Source: Streptomyces sp. NRRL F-5122
GTDB taxonomy: Bacteria > Actinomycetota > Actinomycetes > Streptomycetales > Streptomycetaceae
DNA: 64,000 nucleotides
Direction: 5' to 3'
Assembly (NCBI RefSeq): GCF_001507435.1
Contig: NZ_LMWH01000238.1
Location: 58,238 to 122,237 of the forward strand
Of the stretch, positions 16,952 through 25,373 are shown in pieces. How positions within the stretch are numbered: the stretch's first letter is position 1; each line of letters opens with the position of its first letter. The notes beneath the pieces are model-generated. The model was not told the origin of the DNA and did not search any database. It worked only from the letters and a program-made list of their open reading frames with translations. Made by a program: the position numbers and the translations under genes.

Positions 16952-18256
16952 GTGGGTCCCGCCTTCCGCCGCGACCGCGCCGCTGCCTCGGACGACGTCG
17001 ATGCCGGCACCCGGCCGGAGGAGACCCCGACCGTGCGGGGGAGAGCGGGACTGCGGACAGGGTTCCTGCTGGGCGCGGGCGTCATCGCCCTGGCGCTGAA
17101 CCTGCGCCCCGCGATCGTCGCCGCCTCGCCGATCCTGGACACCATCCGGCAGGACACCGGTATGACCGCCATCGCTGCCGGCCTCCTGACGACGCTGCCG
17201 CTGCTGTGCTTCGGGCTCATCGCGCCGCTCGCGCCCGGGCTGGGCCGCCGGCTGGGGATGGAACCGGCGCTGCTGTGGACGATGGCGGCCGTCTGCTGCG
17301 GCAGCGCACTGCGGCTGACACCGTCGACGGTGGCGCTGATGGCCGGCACGGTCGTGGTCGGCGCGGGGGTGGCCGTGGCCAATGTGCTGCTGCCCGGGGT
17401 CATCAAACGCGACTTCCCCGGCCGCATCAGCCTGATGACCGGCCTGTACTCGATGTCCCTCTACGCCGGTGCGGCCCTGGCCGCCGGCCTGACCGTGCCG
17501 ATCGGCACGGCGCTGGGCCTGCACTGGCGACCCGGGCTGGCCATGTGGGGACTGCCGGCGCTGGTGGCGTTGGTGTTGTGGGCCCCGCAGTCCCGTCGGC
17601 ACTCGCGCCCTTCCGCCGCACAGGCCGCGGCCGCGCAACACCCCGTTCGCGGGATGTGGAGCCATCCGATCGCATGGCTGGTCACCGGCTACATGGGCAT
17701 GCAGTCGCTGTCGTACTACGCGGCGGCCGCCTATCTGCCCAGCATGCTCACCAACGCCGGCATGAGCGCGGGAACCGCCGGCTGGATGCTGTCCTTCAGC
17801 AGTCTCGTCGGTGTCGCCGGCGCCTTCGCCTCCCCCGTTCTCGCCCGGCACGTCCGCCCCGGACTGCTGGCCGTCACCGGCGCGGTGGTCACGGGCGCCG
17901 GATTCGCGGGCCTGGCCGCGGCCCCCACGAGCCTCCCCTATCTGTGGATGGTCCTTCTCGGCCTCGGGCAGGGCGCCGCGATCTCGCTGGCCATGCTCTT
18001 CGTCGTGCTGCGCTCCCCCGACGCCCGGCACACCGCACAGCTGTCGAGCATGGCGCAGTTCGTCGGCTATCTGCTGGCAGCGGCGGGCCCCCTGGTGCTG
18101 GGAGCGGTCCACCAGTCGACCGGCGGCTGGACCGTCCCCCTGATCATCCTGATCGTGCTGCTCGTCCCCCAGGCGGCACTCGGCCTGGGCGCATCCGTTA
18201 ATCGGCACGCCGCACCACGCCGGTCGACGGACGAGGGGCGCGGAGTGGTCTCCTGA
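16952..18256 (+). CDS. CynX/NimT-type MFS transporter
   Basis: This 434-residue membrane protein has about 12 hydrophobic segments. Its first helix contains ALNLRPAIVAASPILDTI, a signature of the CynX/NimT (cyanate/2-nitroimidazole) branch of MFS, and SLSYYAAAAYLPSML occurs midway. Members move small anions or nitro compounds. The GTG start begins at the base after the GntR stop, showing translational coupling. The cargo is probably also the inducer of that regulator. Substrate unknown. Confidence 0.88.
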   Translation: MGPAFRRDRAAASDDVDAGTRPEETPTVRGRAGLRTGFLLGAGVIALALNLRPAIVAASPILDTIRQDTGMTAIAAGLLTTLPLLCFGLIAPLAPGLGRRLGMEPALLWTMAAVCCGSALRLTPSTVALMAGTVVVGAGVAVANVLLPGVIKRDFPGRISLMTGLYSMSLYAGAALAAGLTVPIGTALGLHWRPGLAMWGLPALVALVLWAPQSRRHSRPSAAQAAAAQHPVRGMWSHPIAWLVTGYMGMQSLSYYAAAAYLPSMLTNAGMSAGTAGWMLSFSSLVGVAGAFASPVLARHVRPGLLAVTGAVVTGAGFAGLAAAPTSLPYLWMVLLGLGQGAAISLAMLFVVLRSPDARHTAQLSSMAQFVGYLLAAAGPLVLGAVHQSTGGWTVPLIILIVLLVPQAALGLGASVNRHAAPRRSTDEGRGVVS

Positions 18257-18562
18257 TCCAGGGGACCGGTGCTGCATCGAGTACCAGGTTGCGGCGTCGT
18301 CACCGTACGGACGGGCCGGCCGTTCGCCGACGAGAGCCCGACGGTCCGACTCCCCACCCGAACAGCGCGACGCGCACGGGCTACTGAGCCCGTAGGTACC
18401 TAGGCGTGGGCATCTTCGACCCCAAGGCGCGCCCCAACGAGAGACCGCGCCGGCGTCGCCCTGCCGGTCGCCCGCCCTGTCGCACGGCGGCCCTCCCGGA
18501 ACCACACTGGTCACAGGGGCGCCCCGGCCGGGGCGCGTGCTCACGGCGGAAAGGACCGAGTC
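18257..18562 (+). other. Intergenic region before FMN reductase gene
   Basis: 306 bp without a convincing gene. No strong terminator hairpin follows the MFS gene. A GGAAAGGA ribosome site immediately precedes the next ATG. Nothing else stands out. Confidence 0.4.
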
Positions 18563-19222
18563 ATGCCCACGGACACATCTCCCGGCCCGCTTCGGGTGCT
18601 GGTCTTCGGCGGGGCACTGCGTGCCGATTCGGCCAACGCCCGCCTCGCCGCCCTCGTCGCCCGGCTCATCTCCGCCACCGGTGCGGCGGTCGACCTCGCC
18701 TCCATGCGCGACTTCGACATGCCCTTGTACGACGGCGACATGGAGGCCGCGGAGGGACTGCCCCCCGGCGCCCTCGCCCTGCGGGACCGACTCGAACGGA
18801 GTGACGCCTTCGTCATCGCCTCGCCGGAGTACAACGCCTCCGTTCCGGGTGTGCTGAAGAACGCGATCGACTGGGTCTCCCGTGTCCGGCCGCAGCCGTT
18901 CAAGACCAAGCACGCGATGCTCGTCTCCGCCTCGCCGTCACTGGTCGGCGGCAACCGCGGACTGTGGGCCCTGAGGGTGCCCCTGGAACACCTGGGCACC
19001 CGGGTCTACCCGGACATGTTCAGCGTGGCCGACAGCTACCAGGCCTTCGCCGAGGACGGAGCGCTGGCCGACTCGGGGCTGCAGCAGCGTCTCACCGAGA
19101 CCGTGGCGGGTTTCCTCAGCCTCGTCGAGGCGGACGTGCGCTACGTCTGCCTGGAACGCCGGTGGTACGAGTTCCTGGGGGACCGCACCGACGCGGCCAT
19201 CACCCAACGGGCCGAGGCGTGA
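18563..19222 (+). CDS. NADPH-dependent FMN reductase (flavodoxin-like fold)
   Basis: This 219-residue protein has LRVLVFGGALRADSANARLAALVA at the N-terminus (phosphate-binding loop for FMN) and the family core SDAFVIASPEYNASVPGVLKNAIDWVSR, the classic NADPH-dependent FMN reductase/quinone reductase pattern. It should bind FMN and reduce flavin, quinone or azo-type acceptors in the cytosol. ATG 18563 has a good ribosome site. The C-terminal 40 residues (YVCLERRWYEFLGDRTDAA) are less typical. It appears to be a single-gene unit convergent with the chaplin gene. Confidence 0.88.
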   Translation: MPTDTSPGPLRVLVFGGALRADSANARLAALVARLISATGAAVDLASMRDFDMPLYDGDMEAAEGLPPGALALRDRLERSDAFVIASPEYNASVPGVLKNAIDWVSRVRPQPFKTKHAMLVSASPSLVGGNRGLWALRVPLEHLGTRVYPDMFSVADSYQAFAEDGALADSGLQQRLTETVAGFLSLVEADVRYVCLERRWYEFLGDRTDAAITQRAEA

Positions 19223-19417
19223 CGCGCGGGTGACACGTACGGACTTCGGGCCGAAGGGCGGTCCGGGTCCTGCCGCGCCCGTGCGGTGCGGCGGTTCGGG
19301 GAACGGCGGGCGGCGGGTTTTCTTCGCCGTCCTGATTTGCCCGGCCATCACACTTTCGACAACTGCTTCAGCGGCTCGAGGACCCCTGCGGCATTTGCAT
19401 CGGATACGAGAAGACGA

Positions 19418-19451
19418 GAAGACCGCCACTTCCTGTGAAGTGGCGGTCTTC
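19418..19451. terminator. Hairpin terminator between FMN reductase and chaplin genes
   Basis: A perfect 15-bp stem (GAAGACCGCCACTTC and complement) with a CTGT loop. It lies 45 bp beyond the chaplin stop and between two convergent genes, so it may act in both directions. Confidence 0.75.
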
Positions 19452-19496
19452 CTCGCGTCATTCCTGCATCAGGCAGGTTCCGTCAGAAGACGGGAT

Positions 19497-19862
19497 TCAA
19501 CTCGTGGCCAGCTCACGGCAGAGGCAGTCCGCGATGCTGCTGGCGTCGTCCTCCGGGGCGACGGTGCCCACGGTGTCGTCTTCGGTGGCGGCCGGGGTGG
19601 TGGCCGCGGTCTCGGTCGGCGTGATGTCGGCACCGTTGGCGCAGGTGTTGCCGGCCGCCGGGTTCAGCAGCCCGATCACGTTCACGGTGTTGCCGCAGAC
19701 GTTCACCGGGATGTCGATGGGCACCTGGATGACGTTGCCGCTCAGGATGCCAGGGGAGCCCGTGGCGCTGCCCTGGGCACCGGAGTCAGCCATGGCCGGA
19801 GCAGCGGCCCCGAGAGCAACGACCATACCTGCGGCCACAGCCGCCATTTTCCTGAGCTTCAT
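19497..19862 (-). CDS. Chaplin-domain secreted protein with acidic C-terminal tail
   Basis: This 121-residue protein has a Sec signal peptide (residues 1-26, ending APAMA-DSG). One chaplin domain follows (about 33-77): GSPGILSGNVIQVPIDIPVNVCGNTVNVIGLLNPAAGNTCANG with the paired cysteines C56 and C74. Chaplins assemble into amyloid-like surface films that let aerial hyphae escape the medium. Short chaplins normally end here. This one continues for about 44 residues of Thr/Ala/Asp/Glu-rich sequence ending CLCRELATS, with no LAXTG sorting signal. The tail may be a partly decayed long-chaplin remnant or a new module. ATG 19862 follows a GGAGAGGA site. Confidence 0.88.
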   Translation of the reverse strand: MKLRKMAAVAAGMVVALGAAAPAMADSGAQGSATGSPGILSGNVIQVPIDIPVNVCGNTVNVIGLLNPAAGNTCANGADITPTETAATTPAATEDDTVGTVAPEDDASSIADCLCRELATS

Positions 19863-20297
19863 GCGTTCCTCTCCCTGCAATCATGTCGACGTGCCGCAAG
19901 ACCGAGTGCTTCTGAGCACTCTTGATCCCGAGCAACAGCATGGAAACGACAACAGCACCAATAAGGCCACTACACACGGGGCAGTTTTCGATATATGCAC
20001 TCGGATGGCTCATTCGGAGAGGATTCGCCGGGCCGCCGACGGGGCATCACGGGCGGCGAAGTCCTGATGCCCGGGTCGACCATTCGGAGCGCCGGGGCAA
20101 GGGTCACCGGTGGCGGACCGGCGCACGCCCGCTGTGCGTGCGGGCGCCCGCCCGACCACCCGATCGTCCTGCGCCTTTGCGGAGTCATGGCCCGATCTTG
20201 ATCGGATGCCGAAGTCCCGTCCGTACGCTCTCCTGCATCCCCCCACGCGCACCGGCACGGCGCGCACGCGTGCCCTCGGAACACCGCAAGGACAATC
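19863..20297. other. Divergent promoter region between chaplin gene and PH-like protein gene
   Basis: 435 bp with no convincing gene. A palindrome GAGTGCT-TCTG-AGCACTC (19904-19921) lies 42 bp upstream of the chaplin start. CATTCGGAG occurs twice (near 20010 and 20080). These may be control sites for the developmentally regulated chaplin. Confidence 0.45.
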
Positions 20298-20738
20298 ATG
20301 AACAACCGGCGCAGACAGCAGCTGCTTCAGTCCGTCGCCCCCCTGCTCACCGAGGGAGAGCAGGTCGAGATCACTTCCGTCGCCAAGGTCGGGTCCGTCT
20401 CCGCCAAGCGCCGGGTGCTCACCACCGCGCTGGTCGGCGCCCTCACCGCCGGGACGGTGATCGCCACCGTCCAGCCGCGTCCGATGTACTGGGCGCTCAC
20501 GGACCGGCGGCTGATGTTCTTCGACGCCTCGACGATGTCGGGACGCCCCGGCAAGCTGCTGATGTCCCTGCCGCGCCAGCTGATGTCCGCGGCACCCGTG
20601 AAGAAGGCGCTGCTCGGTCTGGGACTGCAGACCGTGCTCACTGTTCAGGGCCAGGAACAGAGTCTGAAGCTCACCTTCCCTCCCGCGTACAAGGCCGCGG
20701 GCAGGGACCTCGCCTCCCGCATCGCCGTCGCCGCCTGA
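20298..20738 (+). CDS. Small protein with PH-like fold signature
   Basis: This 146-residue protein contains PMYWALTDRRLMFFDAS, the pattern of bacterial pleckstrin-homology-like domains (a strand, then LTDRRL, then hydrophobic strand). A hydrophobic stretch VLTTALVGALTAGTVIATV precedes it. The N-terminus (MNNRRRQQLLQSVAPLLTEGEQVEITSVAKVG) fits proteins that handle an incoming signal or membrane association, but no function is known to me. ATG 20298 has an AAGGA ribosome site. It stands alone. Confidence 0.65.
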   Translation: MNNRRRQQLLQSVAPLLTEGEQVEITSVAKVGSVSAKRRVLTTALVGALTAGTVIATVQPRPMYWALTDRRLMFFDASTMSGRPGKLLMSLPRQLMSAAPVKKALLGLGLQTVLTVQGQEQSLKLTFPPAYKAAGRDLASRIAVAA

Positions 20739-21075
20739 GAGGTCACCGACGGGCGCATTCTGCCGGTGCGCCTTGGCCGGCGAATGAACCGTGCACCCCG
20801 CCCCAGGACCGGGCTGTGACGGCGACGGTGGTGAGCAGGCGCCGCCCGCCGACTTGGCTTACCCGAGCGTCAGTTCCGTGTCACGGAGGGGAACCGGCGA
20901 ACCGCCTCGGCCGTGGTGACGGAATGCGAAGGGCCGGTCGCGGTCCGGACGGCACGGTCATCAAGGCCGACGAAGTCGAGGCGCGGGCGCGGAAGGGCGA
21001 CGGTGCGTCGTATGCGCCGCCGCCCTTGCCTTTTCCGGCCCTGGTCAGTTGGTGAAGCAGAGGGGGAAGTACGGC
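20739..21075. other. Gene-free stretch
   Basis: 337 bp with no open frame I can support and no striking repeat. It lies between the PH-like protein gene and the 3' end of the zinc-ribbon gene. Confidence 0.4.
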
Positions 21076-21324
21076 TCAGCCCCATCCGAACCACGACAGC
21101 ACGTTTGTGATGCCCAGGACTGCGTGCATGAGGCGCCAGGCGAAACGCAAGCCGATCCGCTCGACCGCGAAGACGAAGAGCAACGCCGCGAACGCTGCCT
21201 GCGCTGCGTGCCGCGGCGAGCAGAACAAGCGCGGTATTCGCCGTGCCGGCAGCGGGTTGTCGCATCTCAGGCACGTGCGGCTTTTGGCTTCGGTGGCGCC
21301 CTGCGCCTGGATCTCCCCACCCAT
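21076..21324 (-). CDS. Small zinc-ribbon membrane protein
   Basis: This candidate 82-residue protein has a CxxC...CSxxH knuckle (RTCLRCDNPLPARRIPRLFCSPRHAAQAAF) followed by two hydrophobic stretches (FAALLFVFAVERIGLRFAW and LMHAVLGITNVLSWFGWG). The motif resembles small zinc ribbons that anchor or regulate membrane partners. ATG 21324 has an AAGG ribosome-site remnant 8 bp upstream. The frame stays open further upstream but loses protein-like character. It lies downstream of and in line with the SipW-type peptidase gene. Existence is moderately supported; function unknown. Confidence 0.5.
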   Translation of the reverse strand: MGGEIQAQGATEAKSRTCLRCDNPLPARRIPRLFCSPRHAAQAAFAALLFVFAVERIGLRFAWRLMHAVLGITNVLSWFGWG

Positions 21325-21659
21325 GCGCGCGACCTTAACGGGCCCGCAGACCGCCGCTCCGCCCGCCCACACCCGACAACTCCCCTTGAAGGAAACAACC
21401 ATGGCGCCGCCCGGCACGCGTCGCCTGAGCCCGGACGGCATGGACATCCTCCCGTTCGACGCATGGGACTCCGGCCGGTGCATGACCTGGCCGACTAAAC
21501 GCCGTCCAGGAACCGCACGACCGCTGAAAGAATCCCGTATCGCCGGCGATGCTCCCGGCTGCAGAACCGCCGTCGACGCCAACGACTCCGTGGCTGCTGC
21601 ACCGGTGCGTCGCACCACCTGCGCGCCGCGTCTCGCGCTCTGGTTCCCCACCCACGCGC
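21325..21659. other. Stretch between SipW-type peptidase and zinc-ribbon genes
   Basis: 335 bp. On the plus strand an AAGGAA ribosome-like site precedes ATG 21401, opening a frame that begins MAPPGTRRLSPDGMDILPFDAW and soon runs antisense into the peptidase gene. It may be a fragment of a foreign gene, which fits the nearby integrase debris, but I cannot support a product. Confidence 0.35.
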
Positions 21660-22253
21660 TCACCGTATCGGGCCGTTGCCCGGGGCCCAATCGTGTCGGT
21701 TGCGTCTGTGCAGTGGCAGAGCGGCAAGCGCAAGCAGAGTGGCAAGTCCAAGCAGCAGGATCGCCTCGGGCACGGGCCGCTTGGCGCGCCAGAGCTGGAC
21801 TGGCAGCCCGATCGAGGGCACGCGCAACCGTGCTACGCCTTCGAGTGCCGTGGGCCGGATGGGGGTGGAGTCCGGTGTGGAGTTGGCGTCACCTTTCGTG
21901 ATCAGGTCTTTGTTGGGGAGTACCTGGTAGACCCTATGGGTGAGCAGATGGCCGGGTCGGGTGGGGTCCTGGGCCAGCACGATTTGGCCAACCGCTGGTG
22001 TGCGGTCGCGCGGTGGTGGCTGATAGAGAACTACGTCGCCCGGCACGAGGGCGGGACGCATGGAGCCGGACTGCACCACGCACGCCGTCCAGCCCAGCGC
22101 CGCCACGGGCAATTGCGCCCACACGAGCAGCCCAATCAGCGAGCCGAGTACGGTACGTGCGGTGACCGAGGTGACCACGCGGATCGGGTCCCGGGCACCT
22201 CTGGTCGTGGGTTGGCAGGGCGCGGTGGCGGCTAGGCCACTTGAGGGAGTCAC
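21660..22253 (-). CDS. SipW/archaeal-type signal peptidase I (S26B)
   Basis: This 197-residue membrane protease has a catalytic serine at S64 in QSGSMRPALVPGD. The usual lysine is replaced by H106 (LTHRVYQV), as in the ER/archaeal/SipW class, with the acidic follow-up TKGDANSTPD. One membrane helix lies before the serine (VLGSLIGLLVWAQLPVAALGW) and one at the C-terminus (AILLLGLATLLALAALPL). SipW enzymes cut a small set of dedicated substrates such as TasA. The GTG start overlaps the stop of the upstream TasA-like gene by 4 bp (GTGA), so the two are translationally coupled. It is the only S26 peptidase in the window. Confidence 0.92.
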   Translation of the reverse strand: MTPSSGLAATAPCQPTTRGARDPIRVVTSVTARTVLGSLIGLLVWAQLPVAALGWTACVVQSGSMRPALVPGDVVLYQPPPRDRTPAVGQIVLAQDPTRPGHLLTHRVYQVLPNKDLITKGDANSTPDSTPIRPTALEGVARLRVPSIGLPVQLWRAKRPVPEAILLLGLATLLALAALPLHRRNRHDWAPGNGPIR

Positions 22254-22837
22254 TTGTGTTCCCGCGCTTCCCAGGTGAAGGTCACCTCGTTAGTGACCAC
22301 GCTTTGCGCGCTGTTGGGTGCGCTCCGGCTGAACTTCCACGCGAAGCGGAAGCTCAGCGAGTTGGGTGGCTTGCCGGGCAGGGTCCAGGGACCCAATCCG
22401 GTGCGGAAGTCGGTGTACAGGGCGACGAACTGGTCCAGGGTGCCGTCGAACGCAGTCCTCTGTGGACTGAAGCCCTTGCAGTTGCCGAAGGTGCCGCCGC
22501 TGCCTACCTCGATTTTGAGGTTGATGAAGGATTGGTAGTTGCTGGGCCAGTTCGGTGAGCTGCTGTACAGCTTGAGCGCGGTGGGGAAGTCGGCGTTCGA
22601 CTCGATTCTGATGCAGTTGGAGCCTGTGTCGCCGGGTCGCATGTTGTCGACGCGGAACATGGGCACCTTGCTGTTGTTGGCCAGCCCCAGCGAGCCGGAC
22701 TCCCACGTGTTGCCGCTGTTGCTGGTGGTCCCACTCCAGTCGGCGTTGGTGGCGCCCCAGACCAGTGCACCGCTGAGCAGCAACCCGAGCGGAACGGGGA
22801 CCACCTGTGCCAGCACGTGCAGCCAGGGACGCCCCAT
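22250..22837 (-). CDS. TasA-like secreted protein, predicted SipW substrate
   Basis: This 195-residue protein has an N-terminal hydrophobic signal (VLAQVVPVPLGLLLSGALVWGAT) followed by ADWSGTTSNSGNTWESGSLGLANNSKVPMFRVDNMRPGDTGSNCIRI. That is the camelysin/TasA arrangement of an Ala-rich cleavage region, a T-x-N-S-G-N type start and an NMRPGD strand. TasA-type proteins form biofilm or surface fibres after cleavage by SipW. Two cysteines (SNCIR, GNCKG) could form a disulfide. A GGAGTGG ribosome site precedes the ATG. The overlapping peptidase gene immediately downstream strongly supports the pairing. Confidence 0.82.
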   Translation of the reverse strand: MGRPWLHVLAQVVPVPLGLLLSGALVWGATNADWSGTTSNSGNTWESGSLGLANNSKVPMFRVDNMRPGDTGSNCIRIESNADFPTALKLYSSSPNWPSNYQSFINLKIEVGSGGTFGNCKGFSPQRTAFDGTLDQFVALYTDFRTGLGPWTLPGKPPNSLSFRFAWKFSRSAPNSAQSVVTNEVTFTWEAREHK

Positions 22838-22957
22838 CGGCCACTCCGTTCAATTGCGACATTCCCTAATATCTTGGTGCATTCTGTCTCATCTGTGTCG
22901 GTGCCGCTCCGGTGACAGCGGGAGGCAGAGGGGCGGGGTGTCTGAGGTGCCGAGTAG

Positions 22958-23113
22958 CCGGAGTCCGGCCATGTCTTTACGACGGCTGCGGGCTCGCCGA
23001 TCGACCCGAGGAACCTGAATCGCCACTGGTACGCCACGCGGAAACGGGTCAGCCCGTATGAGCACCGTTTCCATGGTCTTCGGCACTCGTTCGTCTCGCT
23101 ACTCCCGCGTTGA
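22958..23113 (+). pseudogene. Phage-type tyrosine integrase, C-terminal fragment
   Basis: A plus-strand frame bounded by stops at both ends reads HVFTTAAGSPIDPRNLNRHW and then EHRFHGLRHSFVSLLPR. The first part is the typical VFTT..G.PIDPRN-NR segment of actinophage/pSAM2-type integrases. The second carries the HxLRH catalytic motif. The rest is missing: the upstream part ends at a stop at 22955-22957, and the C-terminal tyrosine segment is absent after the TGA at 23111. This is a decayed integrase from a past mobile element. Confidence 0.78.
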
Positions 23114-23196
23114 GCGGCGGTGACGGCCGCGCAGGTACGCGCTTGGATGCTGCTGTCTGCGGACGTTGATGTCAGCGTTGATGTCAGACGGCGGGC

Positions 23197-23236
23197 AAAC
23201 GACGGGGCCCCGCTGTCCTCAGCGGGGCCCGTCGTT
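23197..23236. terminator. Strong hairpin downstream of integrase remnant
   Basis: An 18-bp stem with one bulged G (AAACGACGGG-GCCCCGCTG against CAGCGGGGCCCGTCGTTT) around a TCCT loop. Likely the terminator of the decayed integrase gene, ending in TTT. Confidence 0.7.
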
Positions 23237-23281
23237 TCGCCTGCCCAGGCGGCCAGTGCAACCGAGACTGCAACCGCGCAT

Positions 23282-23320
23282 GCGAAAGGGCCGGACCGTC
23301 TCACGGTCCGGCCCTTTCGC
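23282..23320 (-). terminator. Strong hairpin downstream of Fn3/PA14 protein gene
   Basis: A perfect 18-bp stem (GCGAAAGGGCCGGACCGT and complement) with a CTC loop, 17 bp after the stop of the minus-strand secreted protein gene. Confidence 0.8.
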
Positions 23321-23336
23321 CGCTTCGGTGGCGGCG

Positions 23337-25373
23337 TCAGCTCCCGGGCTGCAGGATCGTCCAGGCGGCCCCCGGGGCCGACTCGGTCCCGTCGGCGTAC
23401 ACGGCGGTTACCCAGTAGAAGTGGGTGGTACCCGTGGCGGCTGTGGTGTCCGTGTAGGAGAGATCGGTGACCGGCTCCGCCGTCAGCGGCTCGTACGCCG
23501 CGGCGTCGGGGTTCCAGCGGTGGACGCGGTAACCGGTCGCTTCCCCGATCGCGTCCCAGCGCAGCTCCACCGTGTGGCCCGAATCAGCGGCCGTGGCCGT
23601 GAGATCGAGCGGCGCGCCCGCCGGCGTGTCGACGGACGGAGTCAGATCCAGCTCCGTCACGTCGGCGAACGTCATGCCCTCGTCTTCCGGGTTCAGGTAC
23701 AGCGTGTAGAGGGAGTTCCCCGAGGTGTCCACGGCATCCACGGAGTAGGTCAGGGTCTCGCCGTCCGGCAGCTCCGCGTCCACGAAGTGGGTGGTGGCGG
23801 CGTCGACTTCGGCCAGATTGCACCAGCAGGGAAGCTTCTCTTCCGGCTCCCTGCGAATGATGAACTTGGCGATGTCGGGCGCCGTGCTGGGATCCCAGTC
23901 CAGCACCACACCGTAGGGCGTGGCCTTGGCCGTCACCCCGGTGACCGCGGGCGGGGGCGTCCTGTCCACGCGCGTGATCGAATACGGGACGGACCGCTCC
24001 GACTCCCGCCCCTTGGCGTCGACGGACGTCACCGTGTACTGGTACGCGGTCCTGGCGACCGCGCTCCGGTCGGTGCAGTAGTGGACCTGCACGTATGGGG
24101 TCGAGCCGCCCTGCCCGAAGTCCTCGCACGTGACGGCATGCCAGGAGGGGTCGGCCGAGCCGGGCTCGGCGCGGTAGACGCGGAACCCCGTCGTGCCGGC
24201 GTTCAGGCGCGCTTCCCAGAGCAGACGGATACCGGTGTCCGCCTCGTTATTCTCGGCGTGGTAGAGCCAGGGGACGGCCGTGGGCCGGGTGTAGGACAGC
24301 ACGGCGGACGCCGCCGAGGTGTTGCCCGAGACGTCGGTGGCAGTCACCTTGTAGTGGCGGGGCGTGCTGTAAGGGGCGTCGGTGAGGGTCAGCCACGTCG
24401 ACTTCGTCGTACCGACGAGGGAGTACGGCCCGGTGGTCGAGTCAGCCCGGTACACCCTGAAGGTGGAGCCCGCCTCGCTCGCCGTCCAGCTCAGAGTGAC
24501 GTCCCACTGGCTGTCAGCCGCCGTCAGTCCGATGGGTGCCTGCGGAGCCGTCCGGTCAGCGGTCGTGACGGGCAGATCGATGCCGGAGGACGACGTGTTC
24601 CCCGCCCTGTCCACGGCGTCGACGCCGAATCGGTAGACCGCACCCGTGGCGGGCAGCGTCGTCGTGTAGGACGTGGCGGTCGTCCGCACCACCAGGGTGC
24701 TGGTGCCCGGTCTGCGCAGGTACACCTTGTACCCGGCGAGATCCATCTCCTTGTTCTTGGACCAGGTGAACGTGGCCTTGCTGGAGGCCTGGTCGTACGA
24801 GACCCTCGCGCCGGTCGGGGCGAGCGGGGCGGTCTTGTCGACGGTGGCCGAGGTTTTGGGCGCGTAGCCGAACTTGACGTTCGCGCTTCCGGTGAAGGCG
24901 GCGAAGTCGACGCGAATGGTGTGCGTGCCCTTGGGGACGGTGACGTTGACCGTCTTGCTGCGGGTCGACGAGACGTTGGACCACAGGTTGATCTTGCGGG
25001 TGCCGTCGAGGTAGACGCGGACGGCGTCCTGGACGGCCACGCTGAAGGTGAAGGGCCCGCCGGAACCGAAGTTGCGCGTCATCGTCCAGCGGACCCCGAA
25101 GTTGTCGCGTGGGAGCGTGACGCCTGCGGGGTCTCGGGTGCCGTAGCTCTCGCTGATCGCTGTGTCGCACACGGTCAGCTTCGACGTCCCGGCGAACGTG
25201 GTGTTCGCGTAGTACGACGCTTTCCACACTCCGGCGGCGCAGGTGGTTGCCGCCTGAGCGCCGGAGGCGGGTAGCGCGAGGCACGCGACGGCCCCCACGA
25301 GGGCAGTGCCGACCGCTCTGCGGGTGCCACGGCGGCTCCGCATGCGGCGGCTCCCTGTGAATGTGTCGTTCAT
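23337..25373 (-). CDS. Secreted PA14 + multi-fibronectin-type-III protein
   Basis: This 678-residue exported protein has a Sec signal (VGTALVGAVACLALPASGAQA-ATT). A PA14-like carbohydrate-binding domain follows (about 25-160: WKASYYANTTFAGTSKLTVCDTAI...FGVRWTMTRNF...VRVYLDGTRKINLWSN...GTHTIRVDFAAFTGSANVKFGY). About five fibronectin-III units come next (DRTAPQAPIGLTA..., DRTPPPAVTGVTA..., PLDLTATAADSGHTVELRWDAIGEATGYRV). Domains of this kind bind polysaccharide and are common in extracellular Streptomyces proteins; no catalytic domain is seen. ATG 25373 has a GGGGAGG site. It is divergent from the FG-GAP gene. Confidence 0.85.
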   Translation of the reverse strand: MNDTFTGSRRMRSRRGTRRAVGTALVGAVACLALPASGAQAATTCAAGVWKASYYANTTFAGTSKLTVCDTAISESYGTRDPAGVTLPRDNFGVRWTMTRNFGSGGPFTFSVAVQDAVRVYLDGTRKINLWSNVSSTRSKTVNVTVPKGTHTIRVDFAAFTGSANVKFGYAPKTSATVDKTAPLAPTGARVSYDQASSKATFTWSKNKEMDLAGYKVYLRRPGTSTLVVRTTATSYTTTLPATGAVYRFGVDAVDRAGNTSSSGIDLPVTTADRTAPQAPIGLTAADSQWDVTLSWTASEAGSTFRVYRADSTTGPYSLVGTTKSTWLTLTDAPYSTPRHYKVTATDVSGNTSAASAVLSYTRPTAVPWLYHAENNEADTGIRLLWEARLNAGTTGFRVYRAEPGSADPSWHAVTCEDFGQGGSTPYVQVHYCTDRSAVARTAYQYTVTSVDAKGRESERSVPYSITRVDRTPPPAVTGVTAKATPYGVVLDWDPSTAPDIAKFIIRREPEEKLPCWCNLAEVDAATTHFVDAELPDGETLTYSVDAVDTSGNSLYTLYLNPEDEGMTFADVTELDLTPSVDTPAGAPLDLTATAADSGHTVELRWDAIGEATGYRVHRWNPDAAAYEPLTAEPVTDLSYTDTTAATGTTHFYWVTAVYADGTESAPGAAWTILQPGS

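Larger units (their letters stand above)
22838..23336. other. Region with integrase remnant and two strong hairpins
   Basis: 499 bp between the TasA-like gene and the Fn3 protein gene. It contains the broken integrase (22958-23113) and two back-to-back strong hairpins (23197-23236 and 23282-23320). No intact gene is visible. Confidence 0.6.

Noticed and set aside
15845..18913. A 1,022-codon minus-strand frame opposite the GntR-MFS operon
   Set aside because: Shadow of the GntR and MFS genes with low-complexity translation; it would also cover the operator repeats.
21401..21901. Plus-strand frame from ATG 21401 (MAPPGTRRLSPDGMDIL...)
   Set aside because: It has a ribosome-like site and a plausible first 35 residues but then runs antisense across the SipW-type gene; at most a fragment.
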